Below are positions 19,510 to 26,793 of a stretch of 64,000 bases of DNA, piece by piece; position 1 is the stretch's first letter; the number at the start of each line of letters is the position of its first letter. Below the pieces are notes generated by a model that did no database searches, was not told the origin of the DNA, and worked only from the letters and a program-made list of their open reading frames with translations. The translations under genes and the position numbers were made by a program. Origin of the DNA: Pseudomonas sp. UBA1879 (GTDB lineage: Bacteria; Pseudomonadota; Gammaproteobacteria; Pseudomonadales; Pseudomonadaceae). The DNA is taken from the NCBI RefSeq assembly GCF_002338065.1, contig NZ_DDHJ01000018.1:49647-113646 (forward strand). Direction: 5' to 3'.

Positions 19510-20304
19510 ATGACCTTTTCCGAATTACTCGACGCCGTTCGCGACCATCCCCAGGAGGTGACCATTCCAGCGTCCTGGTCCCAAGGGCGCTCCTGTTTTG
19601 GCGGCCTGATGGCGGCCCTGCAATTCGAGGCCATGCGCGCAAGAGTGCCCGCCGACCGCCCCGTGCGCTCGCTGGCGATCAGCTTTGTCGGGCCGCTGGC
19701 CATCGATATGCCGATTTCGTTCGAGGTGGAAATCCTGCGGGAGGGCAAGGCCGTCAGTCAGGTGCTGGGCCGTGCCGTGCAGAATGGCGAGACGGTGACG
19801 TTGATCCAGGGCAGTTTTGGCGCACCCCGCGAGTCGTCGATTGCGGTCGTGGCCGAGCCTGCACCTGTGCTGAAACCGGCGGATGAGGTGGCGCCGTTTC
19901 CGTTCAGGGCGGGTGTGATGCCGGACTACATGCGCTATATCGAAATGCGTTGGGCACTGGGCGGTTTGCCTTACAGTGGCACCCCTTCACGGGTGATGGG
20001 CGGGTATGCACGGCTGCGGGATGTCGAGGAAGCGCCGCTGACTGAGGCCCATTTGCTGGCGCTGGTGGATACTTGGCCGCCCGCCGTTTTGCCGCACCTG
20101 AGCAAACCGGCACCCGGCAGCTCGCTGACCTGGACGATAGAGTTCGTGCAACCGTTGCCAGCGATGACGACTCATGACTGGACGCTCTACAAGGCAGTGA
20201 TCGAACACGCAAGGGATGGCTACGGACATGTTGCAGCGGGGTTATGGACGCCGAGCGGCGAGTTGGTCGCGATCAGCCGGCAGACGGTGACCGTGTTCGG
20301 GTAG
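19510..20304 (+). CDS. thioesterase-family protein (double hot-dog, acyl-CoA type)
   Basis: This 264-residue protein starts at ATG 19510 with GGAG six bases upstream. The N-terminal SWSQGRSCFGGLMAALQFEAMR helix and the second-half motif LTWTIEFVQPLP...DWTLYKA fit the double hot-dog acyl-CoA thioesterase fold used in fatty-acyl-CoA turnover. It has no signal peptide. The substrate is not predictable. It is transcribed alone and ends at a bidirectional terminator. Confidence 0.8.
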   Translation: MTFSELLDAVRDHPQEVTIPASWSQGRSCFGGLMAALQFEAMRARVPADRPVRSLAISFVGPLAIDMPISFEVEILREGKAVSQVLGRAVQNGETVTLIQGSFGAPRESSIAVVAEPAPVLKPADEVAPFPFRAGVMPDYMRYIEMRWALGGLPYSGTPSRVMGGYARLRDVEEAPLTEAHLLALVDTWPPAVLPHLSKPAPGSSLTWTIEFVQPLPAMTTHDWTLYKAVIEHARDGYGHVAAGLWTPSGELVAISRQTVTVFG

Positions 20305-20336
20305 AACGCGTGAAGCGGAAAAGGATGAGCGACAGC

Positions 20337-20369
20337 AAAAACCCGAGACCGTTATTGGCCTCGGGTTTT
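20337..20369. terminator. bidirectional intrinsic terminator
   Basis: AAAACCCGAG at 20337-20346 is mirrored by CTCGGGTTTT at 20360-20369 with a 13-base loop. The A and T tracts let it terminate both the thioesterase gene and the convergent small membrane gene. It overlaps the last codons of the latter. Confidence 0.85.
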
Positions 20370-20573
20370 GATGGCTTGGGCGGCGATGAGCCCGAGAATC
20401 CCGATGCCTGCCGACGCAACGCTGGCACTCAGCGCACCGTCGAGCAACAACAGGCCCGACACAATTGACAGTGGAAACGCCAGGGACGACAGCACCCGAT
20501 TCGAGGACAGCCCGTATTTATGGGCCGAGGAGAAAACCTCTTCAAGGTGCAGGTTTGCAATGAATTTGGGCAT
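20352..20573 (-). CDS. small two-helix membrane protein, function unknown
   Basis: The 73-residue product has a short amphipathic N-terminus (MPKFIANLHLEEVF) and two hydrophobic segments (about 28-47 and 49-67) before a basic tail. I use ATG 20573, with GAGG about nine bases upstream; a GTG start at 20588 is possible. Its final codons form one arm of the bidirectional terminator. I recognise no family. Confidence 0.6.
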   Translation of the reverse strand: MPKFIANLHLEEVFSSAHKYGLSSNRVLSSLAFPLSIVSGLLLLDGALSASVASAGIGILGLIAAQAIKTRGQ

Positions 20574-20767
20574 GACGCGTGACCTCACAAAGCCTAATAA
20601 GAACCGTTTTCGATGAGGTGAGAATAGGCCCGGCCGGACGTAACAGCGAATCGAGGATTGCTATGGGTGTGATAGCCGGGATGCGCAAAAGTTATCGGCT
20701 GCTCTCCGCGCTTGCAGTGCCTTCACAGTCTCGGGTAACGCACTGCACACGCCTGGCCACAAATCAC

Positions 20768-20799
20768 GTAGGAGCCGCCGGAGGAATGACGGCTGCGAA
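20768..20799. repeat. single REP element (GTAGGAGCCGCCGGAGG family)
   Basis: A single copy of the GTAGGAGCCGCCGGAGG element followed by ATGACGGCTGCG. The same family forms the perfect 36-base inverted pair at 22277-22389 and recurs at the right end of the window. Nothing else is seen in the interval 20589-20823. Confidence 0.7.
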
Positions 20800-20823
20800 G
20801 GTGTGAGTCCTGGTTTGGGCGCG

Positions 20824-22143
20824 TTATCCCTGCACCTTCAACTGCCCAATTGCCGTGTTCAGCTCTCCCGCCAATGTCGCCAGTTCATCGCTGGTGCTGG
20901 CCGAGGCCACCGTCTGGTTCACGGTGCGTTCGGTGGCGTCGCGGATGCTGACCACCGCGCGGTTCATTTCTTCCGCTACCTGACTCTGCTGCTGCGCCGC
21001 GACGGCAATCTGCGTGTTGCTTTCGCGCATCTGCGCCACGGCCTCTGTGATCGCGGCGAGGGCGGCGCCGGCTTCCTGCGCGTGTTGCACGCAGTCGTCG
21101 GCCTTGTAGGAACTCTCTTGCATAAAGTCCACCGCATCACGGGTGCCGGCCTGCAATGCCGAAACCATGGTGGTGATTTCGTCAGTCGAGCTTTGTACGC
21201 GTTTCGCCAGGTTGCGCACCTCATCGGCGACCACGGCAAAGCCGCGGCCCATTTCCCCGGCCCTGGCCGCCTCGATGGCTGCATTCAGCGCAAGCAGGTT
21301 GGTCTGTTCGGCAATGCTGTGGATCACATTGACCACGCTATTGATTTTCTGGCTGTCTTCGGCCAGGCGCTGAATCATCCCGGCCGTCTGCTGCACGCCG
21401 CTGGACAGTCCGGCGATCGAGCTCTGCACCCGATCCACCACGGTTTTGCCGCTGCCCGCCAATGCGTCGGCGTTCTGCGATTGATCGCGGGTGGCGTTGG
21501 CGTGTTGCGCGATGTGGTGGACCGTGGCGGTCATTTCGTTGATCGCTGTCGCCACCTGATCGGTTTCACTTTGTTGGCCGAGCATGCCCTCGCGCACGTC
21601 GCTCATGCCCGTGGCCAAGAGCACGGCGCCTTGATCCAAACGCGCCGCCGACTGTGCAACGGTGCCGACGATGCGCTGATACCCGGCCTGCATCGCATTG
21701 AACGCCTTGGCCATCTGCCCGACTTCGTCCTCACCCGCCAGTGCCGCCCGCGCCGAGAGATCGCCGCTGCGCTCGACATGCAGCATCACATCTTTGAGGG
21801 TATTGAGGTGGGTCAGCAGGAAGCGGATCAACAATTGCGACGCGCTCAGCATGGCCAGCATCAGCACCAAAACGGCCAGTGCATATTCGGTGAAATGCTC
21901 GGCCAGCAATTGACTGAACGCCGGTGGGGCGGGGAGGGGGTCAATTGTCGGGACTGGCAGCCCGGCCGGCCATGCCGCCACCCACTGAGCCTGTGCCTCA
22001 GCCGCGACCCTGGCGTCCTCCGCGCGACTGTGCTGCTCCAGATTCAGCGCATAGAGCACCAACAGCAACGTCGTAATAAAGGCGACGGCATTCACCGCCC
22101 AGAACTTGTATTTCAGCGAAAGATTGCTCAACCAGCGGCCCAT
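20824..22143 (-). CDS. methyl-accepting chemotaxis protein
   Basis: This 439-residue chemoreceptor has one membrane helix near the N-terminus (AVNAVAFITTLLLVLYAL), a short periplasmic segment of about 60 residues, a second helix, a HAMP domain (about 135-190), and a signalling domain with the invariant hairpin tip EQTNLLALNAAIEAARAGE. The periplasmic part is far too short for a four-helix bundle or Cache sensor, so ligand sensing would have to be indirect or involve another site. I start at ATG 22143 (MGRWLSNLS), the usual N-terminus for this type. No pentapeptide tether is visible at the C-terminus. Confidence 0.9.
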   Translation of the reverse strand: MGRWLSNLSLKYKFWAVNAVAFITTLLLVLYALNLEQHSRAEDARVAAEAQAQWVAAWPAGLPVPTIDPLPAPPAFSQLLAEHFTEYALAVLVLMLAMLSASQLLIRFLLTHLNTLKDVMLHVERSGDLSARAALAGEDEVGQMAKAFNAMQAGYQRIVGTVAQSAARLDQGAVLLATGMSDVREGMLGQQSETDQVATAINEMTATVHHIAQHANATRDQSQNADALAGSGKTVVDRVQSSIAGLSSGVQQTAGMIQRLAEDSQKINSVVNVIHSIAEQTNLLALNAAIEAARAGEMGRGFAVVADEVRNLAKRVQSSTDEITTMVSALQAGTRDAVDFMQESSYKADDCVQHAQEAGAALAAITEAVAQMRESNTQIAVAAQQQSQVAEEMNRAVVSIRDATERTVNQTVASASTSDELATLAGELNTAIGQLKVQG

Positions 22144-22276
22144 GAGGAAGCTCTTCTGTGATTGCACGTGATAAGGCAAGGTGCCATCAGTGTCTCAGCT
22201 GTGCAGGACGGAAGCGTTGATCTGTATCAATGGCGAGTGTCGCGTGGGCGTCCAATCAACGGACGTCTGCCGCCAA

Positions 22277-22389
22277 CTCTGTAGGAGCCGCCGGAGGCAC
22301 GACGGCCGCGATGGGGCCTGCTCAGTCGCAGGCGTGTCGTCTGGCACCCCGCTATCGCGGCCGTCGTGCCTCCGGCGGCTCCTACAGAG
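22277..22389. repeat. perfect 36-base inverted repeat (REP pair)
   Basis: The arm 22277-22312, beginning CTCTGTAGGAGCCGCCGG, is repeated as its exact reverse complement at 22354-22389, with a 41-base loop. All 36 positions match. It belongs to the same REP family as 20768, 63818 and 63972. Confidence 0.9.
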
Positions 22390-22600
22390 ATCGCGGGCGT
22401 TGGGAGCTGGTTGATCTGTATCGATGCCTGTAGACGCTAGCGCCTCGAGGCAGACATGTGCCCGCGGCTCCTACAGAGATCGCGGGTGCTGGGAGCTGGT
22501 TGATTTGTATCGATGCCGATAGACGCAAGCGCTTCAAGGCAGACATGTGCCAGCGAATCCGTAGGAGCCGCCGGAGATCGCGGGTGCTGGGAGTTCGTTG
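22387..22600. repeat. imperfect tandem repeat of about 89-98 bases
   Basis: Units beginning GAGATCGCGGG occur at 22387, 22476 and 22574; the first two agree over most of 89 bases (GGGAGCTGGTTGAT, GTATCGATGCC, GGCAGACATGTGCC) and the third is truncated. With the preceding REP pair it fills the gap 22144-22614, which has no supported gene. Confidence 0.75.
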
Positions 22601-22614
22601 AGCTCGGCAGTCGG

Positions 22615-23418
22615 TTACAGCGTCGGCAGCGAAAAGAATGCTTGCGCGCAGGCGGTGGTGTGGGCGGCGAGGTCTTCGGGGGTTTCGCTTCGGTGCAATG
22701 CCACCTCTCGCAACACCTCCGGCAGATAGGCCGGCTCGTTGCGGCCGTTTTTCGGTTTCGGCCGCAGGGTCCGCGGTAGCAAATACGGCGCGTCACTTTC
22801 CAGCATCAGCCGCCCGCGCGGGATTTCGCGCACCAATGGGTGCAGGTGAGTGCCCCGGCGTTCGTCGCAGATCCAGCCAGTGATGCCAATGTGCAGGTCC
22901 AGGTCAAGGTAACTGAACAGCGCGCGTTTTTCGCCGGTGAAACAGTGCACCACAGCGCCAGGCAGGTGATCGCGATAATCACGGAGGATCGCCAACAGCC
23001 GCTCGTTGGCATCGCGCTCATGAAGAAAGACCGGCAGGTTCAGGGCTACCGCCAGCGCCAGATGGGCTTCCAGGACTTTTTCCTGCTGCGGGCGAGGGGA
23101 GAAGTCGCGATTGAAATCCAGGCCACATTCGCCCACTGCGCGCACCGAATCTTCGAGCAGCAAGGTGTGCAACTGTTTTTCGGTGTCCCGTGTCCAATCG
23201 CTCGCCGAATGGGGGTGGACCCCGGCGGTACTGAACAGTCGCTGACCGCTTTGGTCCAGTTGGCGGCACATCTGCAGGGCCTGTTCGCTGCTTTCGACGC
23301 TGGTGCCGGTGAGGATCAATTGCCCCACATCGGCGGCGTAGGCGCGATCCAGCACCTCTCGCTCTTTCGAGGCGAAGCTTGGGTTGGTCAGGTTGACGCC
23401 GATATCAATTAGTTGCAT
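22615..23418 (-). CDS. tatD: TatD-family metal-dependent DNase
   Basis: This 267-residue TIM-barrel hydrolase begins MQLIDIGVNLTN, the typical TatD N-terminus. Metal-ligand motifs are visible: GVHPHSA, AVGECGLDF, FLHERDA, VVHCFTGE and LMLESDAPYLLP. TatD proteins are 3'-5' exonucleases involved in DNA repair and degradation. ATG 23418 has GAGG seven bases upstream; the ATG at 23424 directly abuts that GAGG and is less likely. It is divergent from the lytic transglycosylase gene. Confidence 0.93.
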   Translation of the reverse strand: MQLIDIGVNLTNPSFASKEREVLDRAYAADVGQLILTGTSVESSEQALQMCRQLDQSGQRLFSTAGVHPHSASDWTRDTEKQLHTLLLEDSVRAVGECGLDFNRDFSPRPQQEKVLEAHLALAVALNLPVFLHERDANERLLAILRDYRDHLPGAVVHCFTGEKRALFSYLDLDLHIGITGWICDERRGTHLHPLVREIPRGRLMLESDAPYLLPRTLRPKPKNGRNEPAYLPEVLREVALHRSETPEDLAAHTTACAQAFFSLPTL

Positions 23419-23448
23419 GGTCATCCTCAGCGAGACGGTTTAAAAACT

Positions 23449-23600
23449 GCAGCGCATCGGCGATGCTGCGTTAAAGACGGGTTCGGAATGCTCATTTCAG
23501 GGGCCTGAACTCCGCTTCCTCAGACGTTGTTGCCTTGCCTAGCCTTCGTTCGCGACGTTTTTACAGCGTCTTGAGGAGGCCGAAAAGACTACCAGAGCGA
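23449..23600. other. structured non-coding interval between tatD and the transglycosylase gene
   Basis: The interval 23419-23746 contains no gene. It holds a strong hairpin at 23449-23469 (GCATCG/CGATGC core flanked by GCA/TGC) and a TCAGG...CCTGA element at 23497-23508 inside GGAATGCTCATT...ACTCCGCTTCC. I believe similar hairpin-rich text occurs upstream of other Pseudomonas genes, but this needs a search. Its function is unknown. Confidence 0.4.
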
Positions 23601-23746
23601 TTGAAGCCATAAAAAATCAAGCAGACGCCACTGCTTGGCATGATTAGCCCCCTGTGATGCCGCCAGCCCAGGCGCGCGCCTGCGGCGAACGCAACTGTCC
23701 GTCACAGACTTCAAGCCCGTTTTTTCGGCATTTTCCCGGAGCGTCA

Positions 23747-25177
23747 ATGATCCGAGCCTCACTGATCTCAATGTGTTTGCTGCTCGTCAGCCATCAGGCC
23801 AGCGCCCAAACCCCATCGCGCCCCGCTGGGCCTCCGGTGATCGTCAAAAAAACCCAGATTCGCGATCTGTCTGCCATTCGCAGCAGCAAAGTCTTGCGCG
23901 TGCTCGTCAACCAGAGCCGCAACAGCTCCGGCGAGGTGCAGGGCGAACCGATTGGTGTGGAATATCGCCGCCTTCAAGCCTTCGAAAAATACCTGAATGG
24001 CCATGCCCGTGACGGCCAGAAGGTCTCGATCAAGCTGATCCCCAAAGCCAAAGATCAACTGCTGGCCGCGTTGCAACGGGGCGAGGGTGACCTCGTGGCC
24101 CCCGGTGAACTGCTCGATGCCAGCGCCGCCCGTTACGTCGATGCCACCGAACCGGTCGTCAGTCACGTGCCGCTGGTGGTCGTCGGCATGCGGGGTGAGC
24201 GGGTCTTCAAGCGCCCGGAGCAACTGTCCGGTCGCACGGTGATGCTGACCAATGGCAGCGCCGCTGATGAAGCCCTTATCCAGCTGAACCAGAAGCTCGC
24301 GCTGCGCAAGTTGCCCCCGGTGAACATCGAGTGGGTTGACCCGAGCCTTGCGGTGGAGGACGTACTGGAGATGGTCCAGGCCGGGATTTATCACCTGACC
24401 GTGGTCGAGCAGCCGATTGCCGAGCGTTGGGCCCGGGTCATGCCGAAGTTGAGGGTCGACCGTGGGCTGGCCCTCAGCGAGCCAGGGGACATGAACTGGT
24501 TCGTGCGCAAGGACGCGGTGATGCTGCACGGGACCATCGACCGATTCCTCGACACCTATGAAGCGCCCGCCAATCAGGACGTCGCCTTCCAGAAGGCTTA
24601 CAAGGATCTTTATCGCGTGCATTACCCGCTGGCGCGGGACGACCGCGAGCGTCTGGAAAAACTGCGCCCGACCCTGCAACGCCATGCCGACGCGCAGAAG
24701 ATGGACTGGCTGGACCTCGCCGCGTTGGCGTTCAAGGAGTCCCAGCTCAACCCGAGCGCCAAGGGCGGCAGCGGCGCGACGGGGTTGCTGCAGATCACGC
24801 CTTCGGCAGCACAGCGGGTGGGTGTCGGCAATATTCACGATGTCGACGGCAACGTGCAGGCCGCGAGCAAATACCTGGCGATGATCCGTCGCAAGTTCTT
24901 CGCCAGCCCCAGAATCAACGAGCGCGAACGCATGGCCTTCACCCTGGCGGCCTATAACCTCGGGCCGGAGCGCGTGCAGGCGATGCGCACCGAAGCGAAA
25001 CGTCAGGGCCTGAACCCCAATCAGTGGTTTTTCCAGGTCGAGCGGGTGGCGATGGCGCAGGTGGGCATGAATGTGGTCACGTACGTCAACAGCGTGAACA
25101 AGTATTACCTGGCGTACGATCAAGAGCGCCGTTCGCTGGAAAGCCCGTCGTCACGCAAGGTAGCGGCTCGGGATTGA
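23747..25177 (+). CDS. MltF-like lytic transglycosylase with solute-binding domain
   Basis: This 476-residue exported protein has a signal peptide (residues 1-20, ending SAQ). An SBP-3-type substrate-binding domain (about 40-280) and a C-terminal SLT domain with catalytic Glu331 in FKESQLNP follow, then GATGLLQITPSA and AAYNLGPERV. Such enzymes cleave peptidoglycan to anhydromuropeptides and are regulated through the binding domain. CGGAG lies before ATG 23747. It is smaller in motif detail than classical MltF, so I give no gene name. Confidence 0.88.
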   Translation: MIRASLISMCLLLVSHQASAQTPSRPAGPPVIVKKTQIRDLSAIRSSKVLRVLVNQSRNSSGEVQGEPIGVEYRRLQAFEKYLNGHARDGQKVSIKLIPKAKDQLLAALQRGEGDLVAPGELLDASAARYVDATEPVVSHVPLVVVGMRGERVFKRPEQLSGRTVMLTNGSAADEALIQLNQKLALRKLPPVNIEWVDPSLAVEDVLEMVQAGIYHLTVVEQPIAERWARVMPKLRVDRGLALSEPGDMNWFVRKDAVMLHGTIDRFLDTYEAPANQDVAFQKAYKDLYRVHYPLARDDRERLEKLRPTLQRHADAQKMDWLDLAALAFKESQLNPSAKGGSGATGLLQITPSAAQRVGVGNIHDVDGNVQAASKYLAMIRRKFFASPRINERERMAFTLAAYNLGPERVQAMRTEAKRQGLNPNQWFFQVERVAMAQVGMNVVTYVNSVNKYYLAYDQERRSLESPSSRKVAARD

Positions 25178-25213
25178 CGGCGACAGGTCGCTCGCCAGCA
25201 CCCGACACATCAA

Positions 25214-25243
25214 TTGACAACTCCCGTGCGGCTTCACTACGAT
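25214..25243 (+). promoter_or_regulatory. candidate sigma-70 promoter of the riboswitch-like leader
   Basis: TTGACA at 25214-25219 and TACGAT at 25238-25243 are separated by 18 bases. Transcription would start near 25250, exactly at the first stem of the leader described next, which supports the call. Confidence 0.65.
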
Positions 25244-25252
25244 GCCGCTCAT

Positions 25253-25370
25253 GCGCCGATTTAAACAGCTACTTGCGGGGCGCCGGGTGTCGTGAACCAC
25301 GACGCCGAAATACCGCTAAAGCGCTGGTTCGGTGTTGCCTCTCACCGCTGCCCAGCGGAACACTGAGGCA
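25253..25370 (+). promoter_or_regulatory. SAM-II-riboswitch-like leader with inserted hairpin
   Basis: The elements fit the SAM-II pseudoknot. P1 is GCGCC (25253-25257) with GGCGC (25279-25283). Its loop begins GATTTAA and ends CTTGCGG. P2 is GCGG (25275-25278) with CCGC (25313-25316), followed directly by TAAA. An extra 9-bp hairpin (25286-25306) sits in the loop between the two pairings. Downstream, TGCCTC (25336-25341) can pair with GAGGCA (25365-25370) next to the start codon, and GCTGG/CCAGC offers a competing pairing. Motif and order are seen; SAM binding is inferred. Confidence 0.6.
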
Positions 25371-25384
25371 GAGAAAACGACACT

Positions 25385-25702
25385 ATGAGCCGCAATTCCA
25401 GCCCCCGCCCCCTCGTCCGTCTGGCGCCCATCGGCAGCCCCTTCAGCCGTCGCAATCCGAAAATCCTTCTGGCCGGTTCTCATCAGCCCACGCTGCTGCG
25501 TTACCTCGATGGCTGGCCCCGTCGCCAGCATGGCCCCCATGCCTTCCTCATTCAGTTCATCGACAGCCGCGCGTCGCTGGAGCGGTTCGGCAACGACCAG
25601 TTCGATCTCGCCGTGATCCCTTCACCCTCGGTCGAAAACGCCGAAGGGGTGATCCGCCACCTGACGCGCATCGCCCGCCAAGGGCTGATCACCCGGCACT
25701 GA
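25385..25702 (+). CDS. 105-residue protein of unknown function behind a SAM-II-like leader
   Basis: I do not recognise a named family. The protein has no signal peptide or membrane helix. Its pattern resembles a pared-down Rossmann methyltransferase core: KILLAGSHQPTLLRYLDGW at the position of motif I (without the glycine-rich GxGxG), an HAFLIQFID strand, then FDLAVIPSPSVENAEGVIRH and LTRIARQGLIT, which run like the FDLVV...L..I.R.L..GG segment of such enzymes. A basic N-terminal tail of about 25 residues precedes this. The gene has its own promoter and leader and converges with the next gene, one base away. Confidence 0.7.
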   Translation: MSRNSSPRPLVRLAPIGSPFSRRNPKILLAGSHQPTLLRYLDGWPRRQHGPHAFLIQFIDSRASLERFGNDQFDLAVIPSPSVENAEGVIRHLTRIARQGLITRH

Positions 25703-25703
25703 A

Positions 25704-26627
25704 TCAGCGTCTCAGGGGCTGCAGCGCTTCACCGGAATGGCTGAGCTTGCGCCCGCCGCGAATGGCATTGGCGTGGCGGCAGTGGGCAACCAGCTGGCTG
25801 CGCGAGGTCCAGTCGGTGTTGATGATGTAGAAATTCTGGATGTAGCTGTTTTCGTCCACCGATTCGAACCACTGATTGATCTTGTGGCTCAAGTCGGTGG
25901 GTGCATGAAACGGTAGGGAATACTTCGCGCATTGCACGGCATGCAAATAAAAAGCTTCTTTGTACTCCGCGGCCGTTTTATCGATGAACGCCTTGAGGGT
26001 GTTGGTGTTGAACAGGTTTTCGCCCGGCCAGCGCTGGCTTACGCCGTCCCAGCCTTCGTCAATCACACTGCCATGGTTGTAGGCGACCACTACATTGCGA
26101 CCGGGATGCTGTGCCCATAGGTGCTCCAGCGTCCAGCTGCGCAAGTCATTCGGTATGACCCGCGTGCCCAGTTCGTTGAACACCATGGCCTGCAATTGCG
26201 CATGGGCCTGATCGGTGAATCCATCAAACTGATGGAAGTCCAGGATAACGATCTCGCGAGCCGCTTCCCCCGAACTTTCCAGTTCGGCGAAGAACTCACG
26301 CACCGCCTCAACGATGTCGATCGCCACGGTGCGGCCTGATGAGGTCAGGTGAAACAGCTGGAAGCGGTTGGGATCGCCTTCGGGGTATCGGTCATTGAAG
26401 GTAACGCGCAGGTCGAGCGAACGGATGCCCTGGCGCAATTGCTCCAGCGGCGATTCGTCCTGTGCGTATTCTTGAGGGACGCCCAGATTGGGCGATTGTT
26501 TGTCGCTGCCCGCGTTGTGCGCGCCTGGCAGGATCAGTTCATCGATGCGTAACTGCTCGATGTCGGGGGTGTCGGCCATCCAGCGCAGATGAGCGGGGGC
26601 GTCGATGTAGCGTTGAAAACTATTCAT
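25704..26627 (-). CDS. PI-PLC X-domain-like protein
   Basis: This 307-residue protein shows the bacterial phosphatidylinositol-phospholipase C fold: LPGAHNAGSD (first catalytic His), RSLDLRV, an FHLTSSG segment in the place of the second His, and IVILDFHQF. No signal peptide is visible, which is unusual for secreted PI-PLCs, so the substrate may be internal or export may use another route. It could equally be a toxin-like or lipid-modifying enzyme. It converges with the 105-residue gene with a single base between stops. Confidence 0.75.
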   Translation of the reverse strand: MNSFQRYIDAPAHLRWMADTPDIEQLRIDELILPGAHNAGSDKQSPNLGVPQEYAQDESPLEQLRQGIRSLDLRVTFNDRYPEGDPNRFQLFHLTSSGRTVAIDIVEAVREFFAELESSGEAAREIVILDFHQFDGFTDQAHAQLQAMVFNELGTRVIPNDLRSWTLEHLWAQHPGRNVVVAYNHGSVIDEGWDGVSQRWPGENLFNTNTLKAFIDKTAAEYKEAFYLHAVQCAKYSLPFHAPTDLSHKINQWFESVDENSYIQNFYIINTDWTSRSQLVAHCRHANAIRGGRKLSHSGEALQPLRR

Positions 26628-26793
26628 GCTGTCAGTCCTTGACGGGTTGAAAGGCGGCTCTGCGTCGATAAATCCTCAGAGCTCGCCCGGGCGGTTCCTT
26701 GCCCTGGAAATCTGTCAAAAGAGTTGCCTCGCTTCGGCATTCGGTCAACCGCAGAAGCCGAGGCAAGCGTTACCCGATGTGTTCCAGCCGCGT

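Noticed and set aside
22144..22614. CRISPR-like reading of the repeats after the chemoreceptor gene
   Set aside because: The units are 89-98 bases of continuous similarity with no unique spacers and contain REP sequences.
25253..25370. Guanidine or SAH riboswitch interpretation of the leader
   Set aside because: The ACGR loops of guanidine-II and the SAH-riboswitch core are not present, whereas the crossing pairs and GCTAAA of SAM-II are.
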